From Hepsetus odoe (Eukaryota; Chordata; Actinopteri; Characiformes; Hepsetidae), in contig CM029386.1 in NCBI GenBank assembly GCA_017165825.1, forward strand, positions 6,807,582 to 6,871,581: DNA of 64,000 nt, written 5' to 3'. A model generated the notes under the pieces. The model searched no databases. It was not told the DNA's origin and worked only from the letters and a program-made list of their open reading frames with translations. The position numbers and the translations under genes are program-made. Of the stretch, positions 13,489 through 24,700 are shown piece by piece. Position 1 is the first letter of the stretch, and every line of letters starts with the position of its first letter.

Positions 13489-16400
13489 CAACTTTTTCCT
13501 ACAAATATTTCAATTAAGGCCATCATATGACTAATTTTTATTACTTATTGAAAAAAAATATATAGAGCATAAATGTACGAAACAAAGCTTGATGGGTCAT
13601 TCTGGCTCAGCTCAGAAAATACGACCATCTCAGAATTATTAATTATCTCAAAACAAGTAAGCTTTAAATTAGGCTTAAACTACAAAAACTACACATTTTG
13701 GCATCAGTGTTACCACTGCAAATGTTCAGGCATCTGAAAATGGCAAACCAAGCATTTTTGTGATTGGAGGAAAAAGATCTCAATAAATCAGGTGTAACTC
13801 TTAAACTATGCAAGCTAGGCTGTCGAGCATGGTCCATTTGTTGTGTTGAACTAGAATGACCCATGTGCAATTTTATTTACATTATTTAAACTGCATTTTC
13901 TATACTTCTATACCAAGTCAATTAATGCTGGAAACAAAATGCTGACAATTCTGAATTGAGTTATAACAATTATTATACTCATTACAAATTTTATGTTCAG
14001 GCAACAATATGTCAAGCAACAGAGCAAGTGAAAAGTAAAATATTTACAAGAATTTCAGAACTTAACATTCTTTGTTTTCTTTAATTATGACATGCTCTTG
14101 CTTCAATTTAAATAGTGACCTAAAATAGTCATAAATGTTAAATATTATAATTATTCTCACCTTTACTTTTTTATTTTTCCCCCATCATTGTCTAATTCCA
14201 GATTACAATTTTAGAGAGAAAAAAAAACAAACAAACAAAAAAATGGTTTCACACTGAACGATTACAAGCTGTGTTATGATTTAATACCATAATAATAAAA
14301 CCATAAAAATAATAATAATGACTGACCTGGAACGGATGCATTATATTGATTATTTTCCATATTTTAAAATATCTTTTAAAAAGTCTTGTATTGTTTTGTA
14401 TGGTATATTATTGTGTATATATGTCCTAATTCTGATTAAGTTATATTTGTCTTCAATAGTCTTCTATTAAAAAAGACTCAGCAAAAATAGATTCAATTCA
14501 TTTTAATTCAATGCTCATTGTGGTCACAGAGCAGCCTTACAAAATTGCAGGTCCAGGCACCTATTGAGGCAGCTGAGGGTGCAAGTTAAGATAAAAAAAG
14601 ATTAAAATGTTGGGAGCGAAAGATGATGCCCATCATGGTCCATATAAAAGGACAAACATAGACTAGACATTTGTGCCTAACAGAGGCAGGACACAACAGA
14701 AGATAGTAATATTTTCCATTTGGAAGATGAAGGTGTAGTGTTGCAGGGACTGCAATAAATAACCTGTACTCAGCGGGGAGCAGCATGTTCACATGACTAG
14801 GTTCTGTTAATATTGACCAACACTACAAAACACAGGCAGGTTATGTTACTACAATACATTTACCAGTATTAATACAAACTGTGGTTTTTCAGAAGCCTTT
14901 GGCCAATAATAAGTAAATAACAAATTTTAAGTTTTAAATGTAAGATCTCATGTATAATCTAGTTTAAAAAAAAAACATGTCCAATAGGAGTGAAAATAAT
15001 GAACATACACTTGTGATGCTTGCATTTTCAACTTTATGAAGTCTACCTATACAAGTAACTAATAATAGTTTTGTAATGCTTATCCTGTGGGACAGTATAA
15101 GCACCTCCTTACCAGACGTCCTACTGCTATTAGGATGCCAAGATCTGGCAACAGAGGTGGAAAAACATGTTCCAAATGCATGACTACTCAAAAGAATGTT
15201 ATGTATACAAGGATATGCCTGACAAGGTATTCCAGGGAAGAGTGGAAAAAGAAAAGATGCGTAGCACTACGAAAACAACCAAAATAGTAAGTTGAGAGTA
15301 GTGGAAATGTGACATTTCTTTTTTAAGTAGCATTATGAAGTGCTGACAAGTGTTTATATATGCATTGCTCATGGCTTTTTACTTCCTTAAGAGATACCAC
15401 ATAGGAAATGGAATTAGTAATTAGTAATAATTAAGGGTGGTGGTGGTCTAGTGGTAGGGTACTTGCCTAGGGACCTATGGCTCAAAACGTCCCAGGTTCG
15501 AAGCCCACCTCTGGAACTACCACCACTGGGTCCCTGAGCAAGACCCAGAGCAAGAGCCAGGGGGACTGTCCCTGTAATTAGGACATGGAAGTCGCTCTGG
15601 ATAAGAGCGTCTGCTAAATGCCGCAAATGTAAATAATATTTACTCATTGGCTTCCTGTTATTACTGACTTAGGCTACAATAATGTCTACATTAGTTCTTG
15701 AAAAGGTAAAACAAAATCAAATCAACCTTATAAGGCATTCACATCTCTTTCAAGACTATACTAAGTGTAGAGGGAACTGGTGAAAAGCACAAATGGGGCA
15801 AATAAATGATTAAATAAATGTTCTACAGTCTAATAAACCCAAAAGTTAATAAAATGCAGGTAGATGTAATCATAATATAACTATTGTTTTTTGCTCTTTT
15901 ACAGATTTAACATTTGTTCTAGTGTCATAAGGTCTGGTGTCATAATGTGATAGACATGTTTCATGCTAAAATATTAAGATTTAAATAGCTAGCAATAAAA
16001 GCACAAATACACAACATTTAAACTGATCATTGGATTCTCACAGCATAAGCCTGGATGTAATCCTGAATTTAATGTTGCTGTGTTGCTTAAATTGTATTCT
16101 GTAATTAGGATGCAAGGGATATCTATGTTTTAGAGTAGAGTAGAGTAGAGTAGAGTGATCTTTTATTATCCCACGAATGGAAAAGTTGGGCGTTACAGGG
16201 CTCTTAAAAAAAGACAGGTGTACAGAAAGAGAAGAAAAAATATATAAAGATATAGAGAGAGAACAGGAACAAGTACAGGAGAAAAAAGAGGAGCTATAAA
16301 TAAATAATAAATTATCTATCTATATATATCTATATATATACATATATACATATACATATCTACAATATACACGGTAATAAGTTATGAATGAATTATACAT

Positions 16401-16519
16401 ATAAATAACAAGTAGCAAAATATAAATATAGGAAAAATATGAATATAAATGTAATAATAAATAATAAATGTAATAATAATAATAATAATAATAATAATAT
16501 AATATACAATACAGTAATA

Positions 16520-16553
<34 letters not shown>

Positions 16554-18733
16554 TATATAATATATATATATAATATAATATATAATAATAATAAACAAGC
16601 AATGTAATGTTATGATGAGTTGTGGAGTCTTATTTCTTTAGGCCCAATCAATCAGTTTCTTGGATAATTCACCCTACAAAGGAAGCCCACAAAGGAAGCT
16701 CAACATCCATGAAAAGGAAATGTAGGCTTTTATGCTGAATTATGAGGTATTACCATCCAGCCGGAAGACTATTATTGAAAGGTAGCAATTTTAGCATTTC
16801 TCCTGAAGTTCATTTAACAAATCAACTATTTTATTAAGCCATTCATATTCGAACAAGGAAAATGCTCTGGAATCAGACACAAGACTAGACAGTGTTTGAA
16901 AAAACACTGCCAACAAAATATTCTCAAAACAGAAACTACAGGGCAAGAAAACATAGTTTAAACATACATTTGTGTGCTTAAAAGCAAATATGAGCTTGCT
17001 TAGTGCAAAGTAAATGGCCACTGACCTCATTGTCACTGGAAAAAAAGCATAGCAGGGGATTTTGTTCACTAGAGCTATTGAGGTCAAGGATATTTCTAGA
17101 GCTTTGGTACTTATAATTATGTGTCTTTCTACCAAAATAGCAAGCATAGCACCACTAAAGTAGCCAAAGTCATACTAAGTTTACAGACCATTAAGGGATA
17201 CACAAGTCTTGGTTTGAATACAGTGTTTGATAATATAGCTAATACATGTATAAATTTTGGGTTGGTAATCTGACAAATTTACTAATCAAACACAGTCTTA
17301 AAAAAACTTTGTTTTTTGTAACAAGAGGGGACTGAATGTAATGAGAAAAATAATTATGAAATGCTGTTTCCTCAAACCTAGCTCAAGTTAGAATCACAAA
17401 ATGGAGAAGAAACAATGCAGTGTTGCAGGATTTTTATGTTGGCTGTGGAAAGCTTATAGACTTCACTTTAACAAGGCCCACTATACGATACCGTATTGAT
17501 CCAAACGACTAGAAACATTAGTCAAGCGTGCTGACTCAAACTTTACAATAAATAACTAACTGGCAGTACAGGCAAGCTTTTAGAAAAGCTCATGTATTAA
17601 ACTGTCTAAAAAAATCAGAACAAGCTGAAAAGTCCACCAGCCAAGACAGATCTGAAAAGATTTTGAGTATCTTCCAAATCCACTTGATAAAAGATAATAA
17701 TTGTCCATAAACTTGATAAAATAGACAGAAAAATTATTAAAGACTTGTGCTTCTGTCTTTCGTTTGTATCCTAATGATGTTCATTGAGTCTCGGGGCCTT
17801 GTGTGTCACTCAGGTTAATGGAATACTTTAAATCGGATGCATCTAGCCTTATAGTTCTCTGCTGACTCAGACACTTTAACATTCAATATGTTACATTTTT
17901 AGAGGATCTGGGGTGTTATTTGTATCCTACCTTTACAAAGATGATACCTATGTAGGGCTGCTCGATTAATCATATATAATTTCTGATTACAATTCTGACA
18001 TTCAGCAATTACAGAAATAAAATACATGGCATGAAACGACCAGTGGAGAAAATCACTGTGGTAGACAAAGACCCAACGGAGGAAATTGGGTGTGCATTTC
18101 AACCACCTCAGAGAGGCTTTTTGTGGAAAGACTGTCACCTGCACTTTAACAGGCTGGTGTTTCGGACCAACATCCTTTGTGAGACCACTTTAGGCGTTTT
18201 CAACAGCCTGTGATGGCGCACATGATTCATTATGATTTTTCTTTGTTTCTTTAAATATCAACTATACACATTAGCTTTTTAATAGAATAGTTGCCACTTA
18301 AAGTTCAAAGACAATTATAAATACTGTTAAATAGTTTTTTGAACTTGTTCAAAGGTATGACGTTTCTTAAATCACTGACTAATTGTGGTAAAACAGCTTG
18401 ATCTCATCACTGACCACAATCATCGAAATTAGGATTACTGTGATAATCGAGCAACCCTGCCCCAATGTCGACCGACAGATGATGATGATGATGATGATGA
18501 TTCAGGGCTCAGTTGACCTGTATGTAGGAGAGCTGTGTGGTGAGTTTTTTTTTTTGGTGACTAAGCGATTCAGGCTCATCCCTGTTGACACTGAAGAGGC
18601 TGCAGCTTACCTTTAAATGTCTGGCGTTGAAAACCTCCTCGACCACTTTACAGGCGATCAGCGCGTTGGGCTGCTCGTTCACCTGCACCTCGGCCGAGGC
18701 GCTCTCTCCCTCCCCGCTCTCGGGCTCCTGCAT
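7669..18733 (-). CDS. rcan1: Regulator of calcineurin 1 (calcipressin), four coding exons, long isoform
   Basis: Exons on the minus strand are 18733-18611 (41 codons), 10797-10624 (58 codons), 9505-9346 (160 nt) and 7838-7669 (stop at 7669). All junctions are GT-AG and in phase, giving 208 residues. RCAN proteins bind and inhibit (or at low level assist) the phosphatase calcineurin, so they restrain NFAT signalling. Visible family marks are the RRM-like core (FQFFKSFRRVRINF), the conserved FLISPPASPPVGW motif in exon 3, the PxIxIT-like PSVIVHVCE docking motif, and the C-terminal KIIQTRRPDYAP. Identity as rcan1 rather than rcan2 or rcan3 rests on the flanking smim11 and clic6. Minus-strand AATAAA at 6895-6890 is a candidate poly(A) signal, implying a 3' UTR of about 0.8 kb. 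The long intron (11240-18610) separates the two first exons. Confidence 0.93.
8810..8895 (+). repeat. SINE tail fragment in rcan1 intron
   Basis: GAGCTGCGATAGGCTCCAGC followed by a diverged end resembles the 3' tail of fish SINEs carrying GGGATAGGCTCCAGC. It is short and diverged, so the family is uncertain. Confidence 0.4.
11153..11239 (-). CDS. rcan1: rcan1 alternative first coding exon (RCAN1-4-like isoform)
   Basis: On the minus strand an ATG at 11239 opens 29 codons (MHLKITKCNRFCLV...) ending at a GTAAGACC donor after position 11153. The phase equals that of the upstream first exon, so it joins the exon at 10797 and yields a 196-residue isoform. Vertebrate RCAN1 has the same arrangement: an alternative exon (human exon 4) coding 29 residues that start MHFRNF and is driven by its own calcineurin/NFAT-responsive promoter. 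The family knowledge is established. The assignment here rests on length, phase, position and similar residues. Confidence 0.85.
11240..11400 (-). promoter_or_regulatory. Candidate alternative rcan1 promoter with GGAAA cores and a poly(A) tract
   Basis: Within about 100 bp upstream of the alternative ATG there are three NFAT-type GGAAA cores (minus strand 11309-11305; plus strand 11324-11328 and 11337-11341), followed by a 37-nt run of A at 11339-11375. In mammals this promoter carries clustered NFAT sites. GGAAA is short and common, so the regulatory reading is inference. Part of this span may be 5' UTR. Confidence 0.35.
11814..13048 (-). mobile_element. Tc1/mariner element, internally deleted
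   Basis: The ends are inverted: CACTCCAAATTATTATGCAA at the left and its near complement (TTGCATAATAATTTGGAACAGTG) at the right, next to a TA. A second TIR-like copy (CACTGTTCCAAATTATTA) sits inside at 11983-12000. The minus strand codes a 234-residue transposase frame (12869-12165) with the paired helix-turn-helix (LSTAEKCEIGEYLGQGI...KLKRDHRTVKRF) and the first DDE acidic motif (LFTDEC). The product is shorter than the roughly 340 residues usual for Tc1 and lacks the last catalytic acidic region. Confidence 0.8.
12165..12869 (-). pseudogene. Tc1-like transposase, truncated
   Basis: This is the reading frame inside the Tc1 element: an N-terminal DNA-binding half, then FTDE and a conserved GGGVMFWARIMG-type block, ending VPWYKKQKLSKN. 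It runs without a stop for 234 codons, but a C-terminal part is missing, so it should not be catalytically active. It stems from the transposon, not the host gene rcan1, whose intron it occupies on the same strand. Confidence 0.75.
13049..15432. other. rcan1 intron, no further gene seen
   Basis: AT-rich intronic DNA with a CA run and scattered A-runs. No splice-bounded exon or transposon domain could be recognised on either strand. Confidence 0.5.
13457..13487. repeat. CA microsatellite
   Basis: A run of about 15 CA units in the rcan1 intron. Confidence 0.9.
15433..15634 (+). repeat. SINE family C copy
   Basis: A well-preserved copy: GGTGGTGGTCTAGTGGTAGG head, box B GGTTCGAAGCC, middle CACCACTGGGTCCCTGAGC, tail GCTCTGGATAAGAGCGTCTGC, and the end GCAAATGTAAAT. 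Confidence 0.85.
16128..16600. repeat. AGAGT pentamer tract and AT-rich trinucleotide satellite
   Basis: About five AGAGT units (16128-16156) lead into an A-rich 150-bp stretch. This is followed by about 280 bp of ATA/AAT/TATA repeats (16316-16600). The Tyr/Ile-only frames read from the minus strand are artefacts of this satellite. Confidence 0.85.
17455..17900. repeat. Dispersed repeat, copy 1 (same family as 19240-19520)
   Basis: Blocks ATTGATCCAAACGA(C/T)..AGAAACATTAGTC, then the GTCCACC region, then TGACTCAGACACTTTAACATTCAAT, occur in the same order at 19270-19500. No protein domain was recognised; it may be a non-autonomous transposon or unclassified interspersed repeat. Confidence 0.5.
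17957..18465. mobile_element. Non-autonomous DNA transposon with CTGCTCGATTAATC-type inverted ends
   Basis: The left end GGGCTGCTCGATTAATCAT and the right end (complement reads GGGTTGCTCGATTATCACAG) form inverted termini about 500 bp apart, the pattern of hAT-like fish MITEs. An internal 60-codon frame (18031-18213) has no recognised domain. No clear 8-bp target duplication was seen, so the superfamily is tentative. Confidence 0.5.
18477..18499. repeat. GAT trinucleotide repeat
   Basis: About seven GAT units just downstream of the first rcan1 exon, in its intron. Confidence 0.85.
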
Positions 18734-19060
18734 GGTGTACAGAGGTCTAACCGATCAGCCGGGCTGCGTTCATAGCGCGCTGCTCCGGTACGAGCCGCCA
18801 AGCCAGCGGACAACACCCGCCCCGCGGAGGCACATCACTGGACACCCATACACGGGCTGCCCTGCCTTCTCCCCCTTCCCTTCAAATATCAATATACAAA
18901 TCTCAAACGTGCTCAAACTTATAAAAACACAACCCTGCTGAAGGTTTTTGTTGTTTTTTTTTTTTATCGGAAATGACGCTCCGTGGAAGGAAAACAGGTG
19001 ATATGACGTTCTTGTTTCCGCTGACGTATAGGCGCTCGTCAGTGGGCTTGTGTTTTTCAT
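18734..19060 (-). promoter_or_regulatory. Upstream rcan1 promoter, GC-rich with TGACG sites
   Basis: Upstream of the long-isoform ATG the sequence turns GC- and CpG-rich (18640-18860), then shows three TGACG cores near 18974, 19004 and 19022, two of them TGACGT half-CRE sites. This fits a CpG-type promoter for the upstream rcan1 exon. CREB/ATF use is inferred from the motif alone. The T-run at 18952-18964 breaks the region. Confidence 0.45.
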
Positions 19061-19239
19061 TTTGCGAAAATAGGAGAACCATCTAATGAACCGTGTTTCA
19101 TCTCAGACCTAGACAGACTATTCTAATGAAACCGATTTCTGTGAAACTGTGGATCTGTTTTCAGTACGTTTCATTTAGCAGGAGCCTTCTAAATGGTCCT
19201 GGAGCGCCCCTTATGGTCAAGGCTGGGCTGCAGTTGTTT

Positions 19240-19520
19240 CAATCTCTGCGAGATTGAAGCAGTTCATGTGGACGTAATTGATCCAAATGATCAGAAACAT
19301 TAGTCCAGCGCAACGAATGCTGACGCACTTGTAACTTCTAAACACACACACGTTAAAAGCTAAAAGACTATCATAAAAGCTAAAAGACTATCATACAGTG
19401 AAGATTTTCACATCTTACACTGTCCACCGGACGAGACTTTGCTTTATGGCTGCATCTAGAGTTACAGTTCAATGCTGATTCAGATACTTTAACATTCAAT
19501 AAATAACATGCTAACATTAT
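19240..19520. repeat. Dispersed repeat, copy 2
   Basis: Shares ordered blocks with 17455-17900 (GATCCAAATGATCAGAAACATTAGTCCAGCG; TGCTGATTCAGATACTTTAACATTCAATAAATAA). It contains a 20-bp-scale tandem duplication (TAAAAGCTAAAAGACTATCA) near 19355-19394. Confidence 0.5.
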
Positions 19521-19526
19521 ACAAGT

Positions 19527-19757
19527 CAGTCAGTCATTTTCTGCTGCTTGTCCCAAGCAGGGTTGCGGGGGAGTGCTGGACCCAGCTCACACAGGGCGAA
19601 GGACAGGGGACACACCCTGGACAGGTCGCCAGCCCATCGCAGGGAGCGTGAAGGGGACGGCACCTTGCTCAAGGGTACCTCAGGGCAACCTAGTGGGAAG
19701 GGGTTCGAACCCCTGATCCTGCGGCCAACGGCCTAACCACTAGGCCACCGCTGCCCG
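19527..19757 (-). mobile_element. SINE family A copy with 12-bp target duplication
   Basis: On the minus strand: head GCAGCGGTGGCCTAGTGG, box B GGGTTCGAACCCC, shared middle, then tail CTGCGATGGGCTGGCGACCTG to CAAGCAGCAGAAAATGA. It is flanked by direct repeats CATTATACAAGT at 19515-19526 and 19758-19769. Confidence 0.85.
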
Positions 19758-20341
19758 CATTATACAAGTACAACATGCAAAGAAAAGCAGCCCTTAATTG
19801 CTTTTATGACTGTGCAGTGGCATAAACTTAATATAGTTACACAATGTAAAAGAGACAAGGGTATAATAAGATCAATTTAAGTCTAAAAAAATCTATCACA
19901 GAAAATATGTAAAAATGTCAAGTGGCAAATTGTGCAGGAAAATAGAAACAATTATGTTAATACAAGGTGGCATATTGTTGTATGAAAATTTTATAAACTA
20001 GGCAATACAAAATATTCAGAGATGCACAATTCCTGAGAAAAATAAAGCTGGACATTAGACATAAATAATGAATTAGGAAGGTGTCAGCCTTCATGATCAA
20101 AATTAACTGCTGAGGTGCAGATCCAGAAGTCACACTGTAGGCAAGCGTCATTGAACTGTAATTTAATTCAGCAGGTGACTGTTAAACATTAACAGTCAGT
20201 TAGTCCTACACTTCAGTTTGGAGAAACTTTAGTCCATTCCTCTGGTAAGAGCAAGTCACACACTGGAATGCTGGGTTTCCTCACACAGGCTGGTCACTTA
20301 AGGTCTTTCTGAAGCTTTTCTTTCTGGTTAATGTCAGAAAT

Positions 20342-20590
20342 CCATCCATCCATCCATTTTTCGACCCCCAAACAGGGTCGCGGGGGAGTGCTGGTGTCCA
20401 ACCCAGCGCACACAGGGTGAGGACGGGGGACGCACCCCGGACAGGTCGCCAGCCCATCGCAGGGAGGAGCCGGACGGGGACGGCACCTTGCTCAAGGGTA
20501 CCTCAGGGCAACCCAACGGGAAGGGGTTCGAATCCCCGATCCTCTGATCATGTGGCCAACGCCCCAACTACCAGGCCACCACTGCCCCCC
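20342..20590 (-). mobile_element. SINE family A copy with 12-bp target duplication
   Basis: Full-length minus-strand copy ending in (TGGA)n. It is flanked by AATGTCAGAAAT at 20330-20341 and 20591-20602. A head box B (GGGGATTCGAACCCC-like) is present at about 20526-20540. Confidence 0.85.
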
Positions 20591-20602
20591 AATGTCAGAA
20601 AT

Positions 20603-21754
20603 GATTCCAACAAATTTTTATTCTTCAACCGTACTTTGGTAGAGCGAGTAGAGAGTTGTTAGAGAGTTTATGATTTGCTAGCAAGGTTCTGAATTCAAAC
20701 TGCAGACATGCCACAATGTTCTTTTTGTAGATCAGTGACTTTCTTCTTAAAATCAGGCCATGCACATTACCGTTGTTAAACGTTCTCAATATGATAGACA
20801 TGAATCATTGACATGAACATTGACATGAAGTCCATTGTTTGCTGGTTCCTTTCTGAACTGGCAGACTTTACAAGCTTTGTTCTTACAGTGATAATTTTTT
20901 AGACCACAATTCCTATGGAGAATATCAATAGCCTATGAATTTCCTTCATTTATACATAAACCAAACATTTTAGAGATGTTTTAGTAACTATGAGCATTAA
21001 CAACTCCAGGTCTTCAAACAGCTCCTAAGTCCATGATGCATTTCCACAGTTGTGGAAGATCAATATGATGCCTGTACTTAAAATGTAACAGGACTCTTCC
21101 TCTACTTTAAAGACCTGTTGTTTTAACCTTCATACACCACTGTATATGGACCTCAAAATGTGTAGGATCATATTTGTGTTGGTAAGTTTCTCTGATGCAC
21201 CGTGTCACATCAAATACTCTACCAATTTGCCTAGAGAAGGAAGAGTTCTTGTCTGAGTTTGTTTATGTCTCAGATTTTATGTCTCAAAGAAAGTTTTTTT
21301 TGTTGTTGTTATTTTTAGGATGTCCCTGGTGAAGTAGTTTTTTTGTCATTTCTGTTGTAAGGAGAATAACCAGAATCAAATGATAGATTGAACAAGAGTT
21401 CATCTGAGACATCCTGGGGGCAAATAAATATTGAGGGCATGCAAAATGTCTCCTTTGGCAAGTCAGTTAGGTTGAAGGCGTGTCTTAGTCTTTAAACCGA
21501 TCAGCCTGGGTCAGCCTGGCTCCCAGTGGAGCGGATTTAGGAGAGCCGGCAAGTCATGTGGGGATCAGGATCCGAATTTTTCCATAATCCTTTAGAGAAA
21601 AGGGGGTAGGTAGACAGAGAGAGAGTAAGCCCTAGTTTGTGCAGTGCCTCAAAGCAAAGACTGGAGAGTCAGTCCATCAGTATAGTACAGGAATACTAGA
21701 GTTACACAGATTTTGTGCATTTCCTACAAACTATAGGCTTCCTCTGTTTGCACT
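20603..21754. other. clic6 upstream region
   Basis: About 1.1 kb before the clic6 start codon. No ORF is supportable. A slightly GC-richer patch with the direct repeat TCAGCCTGG(G/C)TC lies near 21500-21525 and could be promoter or 5' UTR, but no TATA or CpG island is obvious. Confidence 0.35.
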
Positions 21755-24700
21755 ATGGCCCAGGGCAAAAGTGACACAGGTCTTGACTCTGAGATTTCTA
21801 ACGATACAGTTAGTCCCTCTATTTTGGGACCTTGTACAGACCTGGACCAGCGAAGCAATGAAGAGGAAGAGGAAGAAGAGATTGAGCTAGCAGAAGAAGT
21901 GGATGAGGATATTGGCATTGCAGGTGAAGACAGGACATCAGGAAAACAGACATCTGGCGAGGGAAAGTCTCCGCCTGATCAGCAAGAGGACTCTGAATTA
22001 GCCCTAAGCATTGTGCAAGAAAATGAAGATGCAAGGGAAAAAAATTATCTGAAGAGTGCTGATGATACAGACCCTAGAGAAAGAATGGAAGCTCTAAACA
22101 AAGAGCTTGAAAATATTGGAGAAAGGATAGAGAAGGACCTGGAGCAAGCTGACCTTCAAGTATGTGAACCACAAGTTGAACCAGATCCACCTGCTCCAAA
22201 TGAACTACCTCCCCAGGTAACACCAGAGCCACCTGCTCCAAATTTATTTTTTCCCCAAGAAACAGTGCAAACCAATGATGAAGTACAGACCACTGCTGAA
22301 GTATTTCCTGTAACCAATGAGGAAGACACAGAACAACTAGTTTTGCCTCCGACAGAGCAACAAACTCAGGAGGCAGCAATAAAGCCTCTGCAAATGCAAG
22401 ATGAGAGGAAGTCAGAAATTCTTAATGAAAACACCAAAGGAAGAGCTACAGTAAAGATGGAGGAAAGAGCAAGTATTTTGGAGCAGAGTGAGGCGGTACC
22501 TTGCCCAGAGATATTAACGGAGCATCTGTTTTTGTCTTCTGAGGTAGGAAAGATGGAGAATCAGACTTTAGAGGAAAAGGAAAGATCAGATTCTGTGTTG
22601 TGTAGTGATAAGACAATTGTGCACATTGAAAATGTTTTTAATGTAGTTGAAAGTCATGTGACTGAGGCCTCTGCTGATGATGTACAACAAGACAAAATAG
22701 AGCAGTCTGAAAGACTAGAGAAACCGTGCACTTTTCCGATTAATGATATGGTTGAGGAGAACGAAGAAGCGGCAGTGAATGTTCTGCCAAGTATGTCAAA
22801 CTATTATAATGTAAAAGAAGTGGAGGATAATGAATTCCCAAAGCCAGAGGAACAAGGTCCTGTTTCTTTGAACTCCCAGTTAAATAATATGGAACAGGAA
22901 ATATCACAATGGCTGGAGGAGCAGCCTGATTTAGCTGCCAATGGTGAGGTCAAAGATATCTTTTGTACAGTGACCACTAATGATGTTGGAAACAATAATG
23001 AAGAAATACTGAAACTAACTTCTAGTGAAACAAAAGAAGCAATTGAGTCTGATGTTGAACAGCCTTTAATTAATCAGTTTGACAAAGAAAAACAAGCACA
23101 AGAGAATAAAACTGAGATGAAAAATGTTGTATGCAGTGAAGTTATTAAAGAACTGGTCACACCAGAAGTGTCTTCAAGAGAAGCAGGAATAGACAGCCAA
23201 GCAAAGTCCTTTCAAAATGATGCCTTTGAGAGTGAAAGTGGACACAATTCTAAGAAAAAACAACAGACTACTGTAGAAAACGTATCAGTAAATTTGGAAG
23301 TTGAGGAAGAATCTAACGTCACAATTCAGCAACAGCAAGAAAGCACAAATGCTGTTGCTGAAACAGAGGAAACAAGGAATGAAGAAGAACAGCCACAAAT
23401 AATTCTTGAAAAGACACATGATGGTGCTGGTGTTGAAATAGCTGAAGAATGTGAGGAGATAGTAATAGAAGATACGCCATCCATCAGAGAGCCAGAAGAA
23501 AAACCAGAAGTAAAACACGAGAGGAAAAAGGGTGAAGAGAAAGAACAAGGCCAAGATAAAGGTAATGAACCAACTAAGGATGTAATAGTTGGTGAAGCCA
23601 AGGAGAATCCAATAGGTAGTAGTATAAAAAGAGTGATAGAGGATACAGGTGCACTAAAGCAGGTCAGGGAGGGCGGAGTGTGTAATAAGATTGAGCAGCC
23701 AGGAAAGGGAGTGTGTAAGAAGATTGAACTGCCAAGGCAGATAATGAAGGATGAACTGGACCTTGTAGTGGAGAGGAGAAGCAACAAACTTGTGCTTGAA
23801 CAGCTGATGAAAGTGATTGAAGGTAAGCAGCAGAAGGTGGCGGAGGGAGAAGGCGCTAAAAAAGAACAGCCTAGTCCAGTCATTGAAGTGGTGCCAAAAG
23901 CTGTCCAGGAGGCAGAGAGTAAAGGGATAGAACAGGCAAAGGCTGTCATTGAAGATGAGCCAAAGAAAAGAGGGAGAGAAGGAGGGCGTAAAGTGACTAT
24001 ACCTGCCTGGTTAATTGCCAGTGAGAAACCAGAGGTACAGGAGCTATCTAGACCCACTGGCACCCGCCCCAGAAACATTAGCATGGAACATGATGGCGAG
24101 ATCAGGGTCAAGGTAAAAAGTGAAGAGGTCATGGTGGAAAATGGGGACCTTGTACCTGCAATTGTGAAGGAGGAAGCTAAGCCAATGAAGTCACCCCCAG
24201 CTGTGACACAAGAGGAAGTTGCGTTGCCTCCAAAGGCAAGTCCAGAGGAGCGGATGGAGAAGATCTGCAGTACTGATCCTTCTGAATGGGAGATCTCTCT
24301 CTATGTAAAGGTACTATCAAACATCACATTTAAAATTTTATTGTATAGATTCAATTTTACTTTCTGATTTTATTTATAATTGAATTAAATATGGTTCTTT
24401 AATTTTAAAAGAATCTTAAATATGATTCTTTCATTACTATTTGACAGTGATGACACTCCAAATCTTAATTTTAGTGGTTTTCAGATATTGAGAAAGGGAC
24501 TTGCTCTTATGCTTTTTTTTTTTTTTTTTACATAACCTAATTGTACCTAAGGTTCAGATCACAGACTGATAACCCCAAATTCTAAGTAGCGAAACATCAT
24601 ACTGCACCACCATGTTTGACTGTGGACATAATGTTTTTACTGTGGAAAAGCTGAATTAACATTTTGCGACATGTACAACAATCCAACATACACAGTATAC

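Noticed and set aside
15433..15520. tRNA gene candidates at SINE heads
   Set aside because: Box A and B-like motifs are present, but the sequences do not fold as complete tRNAs and are followed by SINE tails.
16135..16160. CRISPR-like short tandem array
   Set aside because: Simple AGAGT microsatellite without spacers; eukaryotic context.
16320..16602. Tyr/Ile-rich minus-strand frames
   Set aside because: Translation of an ATA/AAT satellite.
18031..18213. 60-codon frame MKRPVEKITVV... as a gene
   Set aside because: It lies inside a terminal-inverted MITE and shows no domain or splice sites.
7669..18733. Identity as rcan2 or rcan3
   Set aside because: The protein alone does not settle it, but smim11 beside it and the clic6-type acidic extension point to the 21q22-type block.
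23326..24132. 268-codon open frame on the minus strand
   Set aside because: It is the antisense shadow of the Glu/Lys-rich clic6 exon 1; the Ser/Phe/Leu composition is what the complement of GAA/GAG codons gives.
24311..24367. Read-through extension of the clic6 first exon frame
   Set aside because: A GTACTATC donor at 24311 and the matching phase of the exon at 35487 show the exon stops at 24310.
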